From NCBI RefSeq assembly GCF_033958435.1, contig NC_134144.1, positions 13,014,010 through 13,078,009 on the forward strand: DNA of 64,000 nt, written 5' to 3'. The DNA comes from Carettochelys insculpta. Its lineage: Eukaryota; Chordata; Testudines; Carettochelyidae. Positions within the stretch are counted from its first letter, which is position 1, and every line of letters starts with the position of its first letter. The notes under the pieces were generated by a model. It searched no databases. It was not told the DNA's origin and worked only from the letters and a program-made list of their open reading frames with translations. Below, one piece after another: positions 11,805 to 22,150 of the stretch. The position numbers were made by a program, and so were the translations under genes.

Positions 11805-12192
11805 GGCTACGTCTACACTACAGCGATCTGTCAACAGAAGTTACTGTTGGAAGAGATCTTCCAGCAAAACCTCTGTCAATGGGTTATGTCCATGCACAAA
11901 AGCAGATCGAAAGAGCAATCTGCTGTGTCAACAGAGAGCAGCCAGACTGCCTGGCCATGCTCTCGACAGAATGGCTAACTGGAATCTCAGCAAAGAGGGC
12001 TGTCCAGTGAACCAGAAGCCCTGTTTATCAACAGAGGGCTCCCCACAGCACCCAGATGGATTTTTTGTCAAAAGAAACTGTCAACAAATGCATTATTTCT
12101 CATTGTGGAGAGGCAGAATGCTGTCATCAAGATGCATTTTGTGCGTAGATGCTCCGGTTTTGTGGACAAAACTCTCTAGTGTACACATAGCC
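11805..12192. mobile_element. Foldback MITE, family F, full-length copy
   Basis: A 388-bp element bounded by GGCTACGTCTACACTA and TAGTGTACACATAGCC and flanked by the 3-bp duplication TAT (11802-11804, 12193-12195). The body has repeated CTGTCAACAGA-type words and the shared block in reverse (12133-12152). The 157-codon open frame across it is a by-product of these words and matches no protein. Confidence 0.9.
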
Positions 12193-13002
12193 TATATGTT
12201 GTATCTGAGATGCAATGGTTTCTCCCTGTACTTGTAATAGAAGATAAATCCTGTATCTCAGATTCCACTGGGTAATTGTGGGTAATGTGTAAATGTTGAA
12301 TTTTTATTGGTGATCAGTATTGTTTCTATACCTGCTGCTTTAATGACTTTAGTGTACTGACAATATTAAGTCAACAGCAGTGGTTTCTGTTCCGTATAAT
12401 TATTTGCAGCCAGTCTTTGGGTTCCAAGAACTCCAAGGAAAATGTATGTGCTGGAGGAAAGTGGTGGTGGAAGATCTTGGAGAGCATTTTTTTCCTGTGA
12501 ATCAGTAATGAGTCACACCCTGTCTTGACGGTAGAGGGGCGCTGTGCTGTTGGTGTGGCCATCTTTCAAATGACCAGTCAAATGTCAGGTATGACAAATC
12601 GTAGTTAGTAAAGATCCCACTTTCATTACTTTGGTATTCAGGCTAAGTGCCAGTTTAATTCATGAATTCCATCCTTCTAAAATTCCCCTGTTGTTTCAAC
12701 TGGCATAGATGCTCTTTAATTTCTCTACTGAATTATTATCCAATGGACTGTCTGATATCTTCTGTATGTCTCATACTGGGATTGTAAAATTTGTTAAACC
12801 TCTTGGGATTTTTGGATGAAAAATGTTAGAAAATGTTAGTCGTTATGAATTAACAAAATTCCATTAAATCAGGACTGTTCGAATGTTATCTTAACAATGC
12901 AAGACATAGATGCAACTTATGATCCTGGCACAATTCAATGAGAAATCAATTCCTTTAGACCATCAGATATGTTTCATTGTATGGTTGCCACACACATGGG
13001 CT
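12193..13002. other. No recognisable feature
   Basis: AT-rich spacer without identified repeats or exons. Confidence 0.45.
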
Positions 13003-13010
13003 TTCATAGG

Positions 13011-13214
13011 CAACGTTCCCTCTAATCTTTTCTATCCACGTGCAGATTTTTTTCCATTCACGTGGGGAATATTTTTTTTTGTACTGAAGCATGTGCAAAT
13101 GTGCACGGCCAATAGAAACACAACATTTAGCTCTGGGTGCTCTGCTAATCAGCTGGGTGGCATTTGAATTTCTCCTGAGCAGCCGCATAAGTTAAAAGCT
13201 TACAGGGAACACTG
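13011..13214. mobile_element. Non-autonomous hAT element, CAGTGTTCCC family, copy 1
   Basis: Ends CAACGTTCCCTC and CAGGGAACACTG form short terminal inverted repeats of the CAGTGTTCCC type. Flanks TTCATAGG and GTCTTAGG match at six of eight bases, consistent with an old 8-bp hAT target duplication. A sister copy, sharing the run TCTGCTAATCAGCTG, lies at 63.3-63.5 kb. Confidence 0.8.
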
Positions 13215-15120
13215 GTCTTAGGTGAATAGCTAGAACTGAATTAGTTTTATGGCAGAGATGGTGTCAATCTAGCTACAACTGAGGCAAAAGGTAAATTTCT
13301 TATTTCTGTTGACTGACCTCTTTTATAGTAGCCCTCCTTTCCAACATTCATCCCTCTTATTCCTGCCTTCCTTCCCTCCAGAGTGAACTTTCCAGTGGTT
13401 ATTGGAGGTAGGAAAAAGCTACCTTGATGTTTCTCTTGGTTTTCTTCAGTGGTCATTTGATGCTGCTCAGTTGTACCCTCTGGCCCAGAAACGAGATCAT
13501 TCAATAAAGGAGCCCACAATTTCTCATGGTCATCAGCCTCTGATGTGGATTTGTCCCAAGGAGCTCCTGGAATCAAAGAGGAACATGAAATGGAGATATT
13601 AGCCAGTGTTCATGTGACTCATTCATTTCACCAGTTTATTGGAAAAATAGTGTCTGAACAGCCCTGTGGTTGTCTATTGTTTGTCTTGTATTTTGAAATT
13701 AGACTTGGCAAAGTCAAAAACATACAGCTGCCGTGAGCAGCATCTTTAAACTCTTATTCATGTCAAGAAATTACCAAACTGACATAACATAACTTGCTGT
13801 TCCAGTCGCAAGCCTGGAACATTGCTGGGTGAGTCAGTTTAGTATTCCTAACAGAGGCACATTTACAGCTGAGCCTAACAGCTTCTTCTGTCACTCTTTG
13901 GTCAACATCCGCCCTTGAGGAAACATGGAATCCAGTTCCATGATGAGAATAATCTCATATAATTTAACATCAGGATTCTACACATCGGTTCGCTGAACTG
14001 TTCTGAACAAGCTCTGTTTAGTGTGTAATACCGAATATTTCAATGAAGCCAGAATTCTAGACTTGCAGGTCTGATGTTACAATCTGTCCTACTCTCCAAT
14101 ACCACCAGTGACTTCATTGGACAGAACTTGTTCTTAAATGGTTATGGGCAATGCTGCTTTTTTGAAGAAAATAGTGTACCTCTAATCATTCCTGCATTTG
14201 TTCTGGGATACAGTTTAGTTTTACGCATGTGGTCTCCTATGAAAATCTATTGACTGGAGTAGGAGTTATATTTTATATATAGTAGTACCATTGGGTTTCC
14301 CATTTTATTCCATTTTTTGGAAATATGTAGAGAAGCAGGAACATCTGAGCCACAACCCCTCTTTGTTCATGTTGAGCTGGTTCTGTAGCATAATTCTGCG
14401 TGGGGGGAAATAAAATCATACAGAAAGGAGTTGCTGCTTCTTAAAACATTGTCAGCTTGAGCAGAGATGTGATCCCCTGGTGACATTTAAATGAAGCTGA
14501 AGAGGGTGGGGGAAGAAGAGTTTCAAGAAGACACCAAAATCTTACGGCTCGTCTTACGCAGAGGGTCAGAGGAAGTGGTCCTAGCATCCCTTCTGGCCCT
14601 AAAATCAGTGTCACAAAATATGGGAGAAAAAGAGCTGGATAGAGAATAAAGGAAGGGGAACTGGGTTGGGGGAGAGTAGACGAGAACCGTAATGCCAAGA
14701 GAGAAGGGAACAATGAAAGAAAGGGAGGGAAAGAAGAGAATGAGGTAGAATGGGAAACAGTGTCCAGGGAAGGAGAAAATTGGAACAGGGAGTAGCTATT
14801 GTTATAAGTGGCAGCGTAGCCCTGTGTGAAGGACTTCAGATTGCATGCTTCAGAATGCAAGGGCCTCTGATGGAATATCAGCACTTCTCCCCCCAACTCC
14901 ACACCCGACCTAGCTCTGCCATGGCAAATACATAACAAATGGAAAAGCTGCTGAACTGCCTTCCAGTTATAATATCCGTGATCATTAGACCATCTATTGA
15001 ACACAAGCAAGTTTAGACACATTTGTTCATACATTTCTATAATTCTTTGATATAAAAAAAAACCACTTATCACCTGAAGCAGTATTTCTCAAAGGTTCTG
15101 AGAGTGTCACCCTGCAAGAA
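13215..15120. other. No recognisable feature; purine-rich tract near 14.63-14.78 kb
   Basis: The longest minus-strand frame here (14441-15073) runs across a purine-rich plus-strand tract and has a low-complexity Ser/Pro/Leu composition with no domain. I do not treat it as a gene. No element ends identified. Confidence 0.45.
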
Positions 15121-15134
15121 GTGTGCTGTAGCTG

Positions 15135-15300
15135 TGTTGTTCCAGGATATTAGAAAAACAAGGTGGGGGAGGTAATATCTTTTAATGAACGAAGTGTCCC
15201 AAGTGAGAGAGAGAAGCTTTTGAACTTACATAGAACTCTTTTTCAGATCTGGGAAACTAATCCAAGGTGACACAGCTAAATACAGGGCAGAATGCAACCC
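15135..15300 (-). mobile_element. Penelope-like element tail fragment
   Basis: Contains GGTAATATCTTTTAATGAAC and GAGAGAAGCTTTTGAAC followed by CTTTTTCAGATCTGGG, matching in reverse the tail of the PLE family at 57.7-58.4 kb. The remains of a CTGAA-stem-GAAAGC layout are present, but the core is eroded. Confidence 0.6.
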
Positions 15301-15745
15301 CAAGCATTTAATGCTCAGGTTAGATCTTTAAGGGTCCAATTCTCCAAACTTGTTCCTGCAGGCAGTCCCACCGAAGTTAAAGCGGATCTTTAGGATGTGA
15401 ATAAGAGTTTCAGGAGTTACTCTTTACTCAGGACATTGCCTGTTGAAGACTGTTGTGGAACATAATGTTAGACTTAGCATGTTATGTGTCCATTGTTTTA
15501 TTTCCTGGGATGGAGAAGTCAAAGGATCCATGTGTCCCCTATCCTCATTTTACCCATTCCTCTCTCTCCCTGCACCATGGTGACTCTTTCCAATGGAAAA
15601 TGGTGGGCACAGTTATTTCTGAGCCCCTGCAGCATGCCTCTTCTGTATTTATCCAAGGCTGCTTCTTTTTCTGCTCCCCCAGCTGAGAATGTTGCCTCTG
15701 TTTAGCATTCCCAGACCACTTGCTTGGGCACTGGGGGTTCCCAGT
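15301..15745. other. No recognisable feature
   Basis: Nothing identified apart from short, domain-free frames. Confidence 0.4.
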
Positions 15746-15749
15746 TTGA

Positions 15750-15845
15750 TTCCCCATCTGGCAATGTCACAGACAGCAAAAGGGGCAAGGGTCTGGGCTT
15801 GATGACTTCCTGAGGTCTCTTCCCACTCTGTGATCCTATGGAAGG
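15750..15845 (+). mobile_element. CR1 3' end
   Basis: Reads GGTCTGGGCTTGATGACTTC, then TGAGGTCTCTTCCCA, then TGTGATCCTATGG, the standard order of a CR1 3' untranslated end. Truncated upstream. Confidence 0.75.
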
Positions 15846-17470
15846 ATGATCTGTGCTCTGTGAAGTTCTACAATGCATCCTGTGGCCATCTTGATCTTGA
15901 ATATGGAGATGCAGCCGTCAGAGACTACAGGCCCCAGCATGCAGTACTTTTTCTTGATCTGATGAGCAGGCCACTCCAATGTAGATGGTGCAGTACACGT
16001 TAGGACCTGTAGTCTACGTGAGGCTCACCTCTGTGTTCAAGGTAAAGAAGGCTGTGATCTGCTCCATCAAAGGCAAATCAGGTGCAGCTTTTGGGCTCCT
16101 GGCCAAATCCTCCCTGTGCCTCAATATAATCACCTGTCTTTATTTCATTTCTAGTGTTCCTTGTCCTCAGCTGATATTGAAATACCAGTCACACTCCAGC
16201 CCACTTTTTTCATGCCAAAACTATCTGGCTTAGTGATGTTTGGGGATGTTTTATCTCATTTGCATCTGACCAATACTGGTAGAGTCTTTGCCCTGTGTTT
16301 ACACTGTGTTGAGGATACAAACAATGGGGAATCCAAAATAACACTGACTCAGATATGTCCAGGAACACATGAGCTAACACTTGCAGTGCTGCGGTCCAGG
16401 AGGGGAGAGTTCCCTGTTTCTGCAGTCCCAACCTAACCTTTGTGTAACTTACAAATACTTTGAATTTAGATAGATCAGAAAATCGTTAATCTACAGCTCA
16501 TGGTACCTCTTTGATCCTTTGCTTTGGTCTCGGACTGGGCTTGCAACTGAATAAGCAAGGGGAGGGTGAGAAGCTCCTTTGGGGAATCACTGGATCTGAA
16601 TTGTTTCCTGAGGAGCACTTGGGCATGGGGTGATTTGTCTGAGACTGATGGGAATTTCAAAGTCGGTGGTGCCTGTTATGAAATATAAATTCAAAATGTC
16701 AGAAATCCCAAATAATTCCATTACTTTTTATTTATATTTTTAATTCCTCGCTTTATAGGCTTGCTAAAGCACAACCTACTAGCTCAACAAAGCCAGCCTG
16801 CTTTCATGCTTCCATTTTCTATCTCCGTATTTTTTATCTTTCTGGGCGTCTTCTGTGGAATAGAGTTGTTTTCTTCATTAACCCTTCCTAATTCTTCCAG
16901 GGTCCTGGTGAGCCACATCAAAGCCTTGGACTACGGTGGAAAAAGTGGCTGGATTGGGCCTGGGCTACCTAACCTAAAGGTCCTGAATTGTTGAAAATCT
17001 CGTTTTTCTCAAACATATATATACGTATACAGGACTGAAGTTAACAGGACTCTTCCTATTGACTACAGTAGAAGTTGTATCAGACTTTAACTGAGGACTG
17101 GTCTATATTGAGAAATTACATCATCATAGCCAGGTTAAAACCCACACCCCTCAGACAGCTAGATAAGCTAACAGAATTCCCTGTGGAGAGAGAGCGAGGT
17201 CAACAAAATAATGCCGTTGTTGACCTAGCTATCACCTTACTGCACTGAAACACTGCGGCAGTGCAGCTGCAGCACTGCCATGTTAAAAGTGTCACCACTG
17301 CTTCATTCTTATGACTATCCGATTACGGAAGTGGCTCAGGTGAGGCAGCTTTGTTTAGAGGTTTTTCAAAGTCAAGCAGAGTAATGTTGAAAAAAGCAAC
17401 TGGGGCATCTGAAGGACCAGCAGACGTGAGTACCCAGGACCCTTCCTGCAGAGGGGTACGTGTGTATGTG
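15846..17470. other. No recognisable feature
   Basis: No confident repeat, RNA gene or exon. A short alternating TATA tract lies near 17017-17030. Confidence 0.45.
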
Positions 17471-17757
17471 CAGGGCCAGTCACAGACTTTGTCAGGCCCT
17501 GGGCAATGTGGGGGGAAGGGGAGACTTGGCTCTGGGCCCCAGAAGAGGTGTGGCCTCAGGTGGAAGGGGCAGGGCTAGGGGCTAGGCAGCCTTCAGTGCC
17601 ACTTGGACTGTGGTGTGCTTCCTCTGTCCAGCTCTAGTGCTGCCTGGACTGCACTGACTGGGGCTCCAGTGGTGATTTAAAGGGTCTTGACTCCAGCCAC
17701 TGCCAGTAACCGGGAACTGGGGCAACTGCCCCTTCCCCCTCGTCACTGGCGACCCTG
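17471..17757 (+). repeat. GC-rich interspersed element, family I, copy 1
   Basis: Bounded by CAGGGCCAGTC and CACTGGCGACCCTG, a short imperfect inverted pair. The interior shares TTTAAAGGG..., GGCAACTGCCCC and CCCCCTCGTCACTGGC-type phrases with similar blocks at 19.4, 32.5, 55.9 and 58.5 kb. The 32.5-kb copy has a near-perfect 8-bp duplication, which suggests a hAT-type origin. Confidence 0.5.
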
Positions 17758-18535
17758 CATGTGTATGCATGCCCTCATGTAGGAGCATTTAGGGTCTCCA
17801 GGCACTGTCCTATTTACTGAGGCTTTGTGGTGGGTGCCAGCATAAAGCCTTCCAGCTCCCATTTACTTCCTCCTTTTTACCTGTTGGACTCACACTTGGT
17901 CCATTGTGAATGTGACTACACTATAAATATAGTTGTATCATGAGGCCTGGTTACCATGTAGATGTCCCCGATGCAGTTACAACATCATTAAAATGTGTAT
18001 TACACTGTTCCTGATCAAGTGGTAACAGGAACCCTAGCCGTATAAATCTGTTACAGTGTTGTAAGCATGTCAAGGAACAACCATGCTTGTTTTTGTAGCA
18101 CCGATTTGGCCTACGGTATTTTTCTCTTGCATTCTCAGTGTCTGTTGTAGTAACATCTGCTACTTTTACAGGTCCAGTGCCCTTATTCCTGTGTTATAAC
18201 ATAGCCTCAGGGCTGACCTCATGAACATTCCTGTATTGAGCATCTCCAGCCTTCAGTTCAAAGGGGGCCGTAGCATGCACTTTGCATCATTATAGCTTCA
18301 CTTTCATTATTTTGTATATATCGAAGTGGATAAAATTCTATTTTCACAGACACAGAGGGTAAATATTTAAAAATAAATAGAAACCTTTAAGTTTCAGGTC
18401 ATAAACCAGCCTCTAACTATTGGTTTTCAAGAGGGAACTTCCCATAGGGCAGGCTGCACAATAACTATCCAGGCCTGGAGAGTTCCTCTAAAAGCACCTG
18501 ATCCTGGCATTGGAGGAAATAGGATACTGGAAGAG
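17758..18535. other. No recognisable feature
   Basis: No element ends, exons or RNA genes seen. Confidence 0.4.
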
Positions 18536-18540
18536 AGGGG

Positions 18541-18952
18541 TGTGATGGAGTAGGGGGGGTGCATGTGTAAGTTAGGCTGGATGTGAGAGGCAAGCAGGGC
18601 AGCTCCCAGTGGCTAAGGATGACCCTGGGGCTAAAACTGGCAGGTAACACCTCTGCCCTGAACAAAGAGGAGGGAGGAGCCGAGCTGGGTTTGAATCGGG
18701 GGCGGCAGTTAGAGGCTAGGGGAAGAGAGAGCTGGAAGGCAGCCAGCCTGAGGAGGGGGAAAGCCACACCCCAGAGGGGCATCCGTCGGGGTCTTCTCCC
18801 CAGGACGGGTTGGAAGGACTGTCTCTGACTGCTGTACTGACGCTTCTGTGAGAAACTGGGCATCTGTTGCCTAATAAACCTCCTGTTGTACCTGCTGAGT
18901 GAGAGTCACTCCTGCCAGCGGATGGGGTGCAGTGCAGGGGGACCCCATCACA
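18541..18952 (+). mobile_element. Solo LTR of an endogenous retroelement
   Basis: A 412-bp block beginning TGTGATGGAG and ending CCCCATCACA, i.e. the TG...CA ends of a long terminal repeat with inverted TGTGATGG/CCATCACA tips. Both sides carry the identical 5-bp duplication AGGGG (18536-18540, 18953-18957). A polyadenylation signal AATAAA sits at 18873-18878, about 75 bases from the end, which gives the orientation. No internal coding region or second LTR follows, so it is a solo LTR left by recombination. The 132- and 81-codon frames within it are chance frames. Confidence 0.85.
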
Positions 18953-18957
18953 AGGGG

Positions 18958-19385
18958 CCACTGATCCAATCCAAAATGACAATTTGTATGTGCCCAAAAT
19001 TACCCCCATTCATGTCACGAGCCCTGAGATGAGACATTTAATGCGTTATCCCAACAACTGTCATCTTTGTTACTAAAAATCTGACCTTCCGGTGTTCCCC
19101 CCTGACCACACTTTGCTCTGAGTCCATGGCAGACTGAATAGGAGGAAAAAAACCCGTTTCAATAAGACGTCCTTCTTCTTTGCCATCCTGGTTATTCAGA
19201 TGTCTTTGTTTAACTGAGGGGAAGATGGAGACAAAAAAAGTGGGAAGGGATGAAATTTAAATATGTTCTAGTGGCCTCAGACAAGGGGCATTATTTACTC
19301 TTTCACTGAGTGTGTTGAGGAGGCGGGTGAAGGTAACAGTCCATGTGCCCATGGTAAGTAGGAGAAGGAAAGTTTCCTCAAACAC
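18958..19385. other. No recognisable feature
   Basis: Nothing identified. Confidence 0.4.
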
Positions 19386-19387
19386 AG

Positions 19388-19650
19388 GGGTGCCAACAGC
19401 TGCTGCAGGCCTGGGGCAAGCTAGGAGGGGGGCCTGCCTTTATGCCGTGGAAGGGGCGGGACCAAGGGCTGGAGGGGTGGGGCTTAAGGTGTTCGGCACT
19501 CAGCTCCATCTGGACTGTGGTGCTGAGCCCCTCCTTTCTCTTCCCTCACAGGCATGCACAGAAAGGGACCTGGAGTGCCAGCTGCCAGAGGTGCTCTGGG
19601 CCCCTTTGAAACACCAGGGTCCTCTTTGCCGCTTCCCCTCCCCAGGTCTG
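19388..19650 (+). repeat. GC-rich interspersed element, family I, copy 2
   Basis: Starts CAGGGGTGCCAACAGC and shares GGAAGGGGCGGG and TGGACTGTGGTG phrases with copy 1 at 17.5 kb. The right end is not resolved. Confidence 0.45.
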
Positions 19651-20490
19651 CGAGCCTGTTCAGACAACTCTAACTTGTGTCACTGCATCACTGCCCTCTT
19701 CCTAGTGAGCACGGCACCATGTGACCATAGTCATTAATTAAAATGTAACTTCAGAGATCCTTGTTGGGCCCAGTCCCAGAGGTGACTATTATAACAATGC
19801 CCATAAAATTTACTGGTTTACCTGCATTCTTCGGGAGTCCAGTACATTCATTCCAAACACAACTATGACAATAAAGTTAAGGAGGTGTATTTCTTACCCA
19901 TGTAGGGCTTTTTTCTTCCAGGGAAATAGCCTCCATAGAAAGTTACATGGGATCTCCCACTAAAAAACTGAGAGGTGTCAATAACGGCATTTCCAACAGA
20001 GCTCTTGACAGTTTGGTTCAGCTTTTCATGGTGCTCTTGACTCTCTCTCTGGTGTGGCCTTTCCCTGGACCACTGGCCCCCCATTCCACTTTCCATATCT
20101 GTGTCCTAGGAGACAGAGGAATGATTGGCTTTACAGTAGAGCTGGACAGAAAATGGTTCTCTTTGGCTGGTAATGTCAATGAAAATGGAGGTGAAGGATT
20201 CATTTTTGTCAATTTTCCACAGAAAATTTAGGGGTTTTTTTTGTTTGTTTGTTTTTTCAGAAAACTGTGATATCTTCAGTTTTGATAAAGTGGATTTTTT
20301 CCATGGAATTTTAGTCAAAAACCAATTTTTGAACAGAAATTCTTTGACCAGCTATACACAAGCCCACAATTATGAATACTGTTTCAGCCTGACTTACAAT
20401 GCTAAGTTTTTCTCTTAGTTGTCACAGGTTTCATTCTATGTGGGGTCTGAACAGCTTAAATACACAACCAGTTATTTTTTATTGCATTCA
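19651..20490. other. No recognisable feature
   Basis: Short frames only; a T-rich GTTT run near 20235-20260 is low complexity. Confidence 0.4.
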
Positions 20491-20492
20491 TT

Positions 20493-20730
20493 GACCATGT
20501 CTACACCAGCACCCACTTTTTGAAAGGGGCCTGCTAATGAGACACTTTGGGATATGCTAATGAGGTGCTGCAATGAACATGCAGCACCTCATTAGCATAA
20601 TGGCAGCCGCGGCACTTCAAAAGTGCCGCTTTCAATCACGCACGGCTCATCTAGATAGGGTCCTTTTCAAAAGGACCCCGCAGATGTCGAAATCCCCTTG
20701 TTCCTATTTGGGGGATTCCTAGACGTAGCC
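20493..20730. mobile_element. Foldback MITE, family D (ATGCTAATGA word), internally deleted
   Basis: Ends GACCATGTCTACACCAGC and AGACGTAGCC. The body has paired GCTAATGAGGTGCTG/CAGCACCTCATTAGC and AAGTGCCGC words as in the family B and D copies at 30.5 and 44.3 kb. At 238 bp it lacks most of one arm. Flanks ATT and CTT agree at two of three bases. Confidence 0.75.
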
Positions 20731-20766
20731 CTTATGTTTCATTTCATATAACCCAAGGGGCTATGT

Positions 20767-21096
20767 AAGGGGTCAGCAATCTTTCCAAGGCGGAGTGCCG
20801 AAATTTGACCTTTTGACTTATATTTATGGTCCAAGTGCCAGTGATACTTTTTAAAGTCACTAGTAGTTCTACTTACGACAGCTCCATTAATAAATAAATT
20901 AAGATGCAGAGCTTTACTGTTTAGGTGGTGGTTGGTAGCATTAGGTGGTCTTTTGAAATACACAGGTGACATGGCTTTGAGCAACCTTCCAGCTGCATTG
21001 GGAAGAAGGGGCAGGGCTGAGATCCTGCCTCTCATTCCATTGAAAATCAGCTCATGTGCCCCTCTTGGCACCTGTGCCAGGGATTGCTGACACTTG
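20767..21096. mobile_element. Non-autonomous hAT element with perfect 8-bp duplication
   Basis: Ends AAGGGGTCAGCAATC and GATTGCTGACACTTG are inverted repeats with few mismatches. The flanking octamer GGCTATGT is identical on both sides (20759-20766, 21097-21104), the signature of hAT transposition. The 330-bp body contains no transposase; the 110-codon minus frame has no domain. Confidence 0.9.
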
Positions 21097-21104
21097 GGCT
21101 ATGT

Positions 21105-21390
21105 TTTCTTGTAATTGAAATCAAGGGCAAAACTCCTGCTGATCTCAGTGGTGCCACACTGAGGCCCCAGAAAGTTGACAACTTTTAACCACATGGTTTG
21201 AATCGGGATGGCAATTTTCTAGCTCATTTTAGGGTCTCTTTTATATACTTTGCTTTATCTAATTCTTGACTTCCTCCCCTCCTTCTGCCCCTCTGCTCTC
21301 TGATTTGCTCACCTTGATAATAATTTTCTTGATTCGTCAAGTCTCATTACTATTTTTGGTTCTCTGTGCCTTAAATATTGAGTCTGTTCT
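21105..21390. other. No recognisable feature
   Basis: Under 300 bases, pyrimidine-rich, nothing identified. Confidence 0.35.
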
Positions 21391-21394
21391 GGTA

Positions 21395-21531
21395 TGGCTA
21401 TGGTCTGAAGAAGTGGGTCTGTTTCATGAAAGCTCATCACCTAATAAATTATTTTGTTAGTCTTTAAAGTGCTACTGGACTGCTTTTTTGTTTTGATAGT
21501 ATACAGACTAGCACGGCTATCTATCTGTTAC
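21395..21531 (+). mobile_element. Penelope-like element tail, subfamily 1
   Basis: Contains CTGAAGAAGTGGGTCTG, ATGAAAGCTCATCACC, then TTGTTAGTCTTTAAAGTGC, and ends with GACTAGCACGGCTATC. This tail order is shared with the copy at 50.69-50.89 kb and partly with the copy at 47.2 kb. Only one arm is present here. It abuts the interior of a family E foldback element. Confidence 0.75.
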
Positions 21532-21543
21532 TATATTGAAATA

Positions 21544-21772
21544 GCAACGAAGGGTCCCGTGGCACCTTATAGACTAACAGAAAAGTTTAGAGCATGAGCT
21601 TTCGTGAGTTAACTCACTTCTTCAGATGCTGGACCAGCAGATGATGTCCAGCATCTGAAGAAGTGAGTTAACTCACGAAAGCTCATGCTCTAAACTTTTC
21701 TGTTAGTCTATAAGGTGCCACAGGACCCTTCGTTGCTGCTACAGATCCAGACTAACACGGCTACCCCTCTGA
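21544..21772 (+). mobile_element. Penelope-like element, subfamily 2, head-to-head inverted copy
   Basis: Two tail copies face each other: 21545-21633 is the reverse complement of 21647-21735 over 89 bases with one mismatch that I can see, around a 13-base centre. The right arm continues into CAGACTAACACGGCTACC. The whole is flanked by the identical 12-mer TATATTGAAATA (21532-21543, 21773-21784). Inverted terminal arrangements and short duplications of this kind are known for PLEs. A hammerhead-like core lies in the arm at 21655-21690. Confidence 0.85.
21655..21690 (+). ncRNA. Candidate hammerhead-like ribozyme core in PLE arm
   Basis: CTGAAGA (21655-21661), then a hairpin GTGAG-TTAA-CTCAC, then GAAA (21677-21680), then GC-TCAT-GC-TC, which can form a 3-bp stem III closed by A and U. 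This matches the hammerhead core order C-U-G-A-N-G-A / stem II / G-A-A-A / stem III / U-H. One extra A sits before stem II, and stem I is not obvious. PLEs are known to carry hammerhead motifs; activity here is not shown. Confidence 0.5.
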
Positions 21773-21784
21773 TATATTGAAATA

Positions 21785-22150
21785 ATTTTGAAATAGAGGA
21801 TGGCTTATTTCAAATTTGGTAAATCTCATTCTATGAGGAATAGCGCCTATTCTGAAATAGGTATTTTAGAATGGGGCTGTGTAGACAGGGAATGGGGCTA
21901 GTTCAAAATAAGCTAGTCTGAAATAACTTATTCCAAAATGGTATTTTGGATTAAAGCCCATGGAAACAGGGCTTTCGGGGTCTCTCATCTGAAATAGGCT
22001 TTGTTGTGTGTGCACACACTATTTCAGAACATGTTTTGCTTACTTTGGGTCTTCCCTGTAGTGTGGATGTGTTATTCTGGAATAGTTTATTTTGGAATAA
22101 TAACCCCAGAACAAGATATTCTGGACTAACTCTTTAGTGTAGACATACCC
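21785..22150. mobile_element. Foldback MITE, family E, copy 2 (left end lost)
   Basis: Begins inside the element at ATTTTGAAATAGAGG and ends CTTTAGTGTAGACATACCC. Comparison with the reverse of the 62.5-kb copy shows that roughly the first 95 bases are missing. The missing side coincides with the PLE copies to the left. Confidence 0.8.

Noticed and set aside
11764..12237. 157-codon plus-strand frame as a gene
   Set aside because: Covers a complete family F foldback element with its TAT duplications.
14441..15073. 210-codon minus-strand open frame
   Set aside because: It crosses a purine-rich tract, has biased Ser/Pro/Leu/Phe composition, no domain, no splice context and no start support. Treated as a chance frame.
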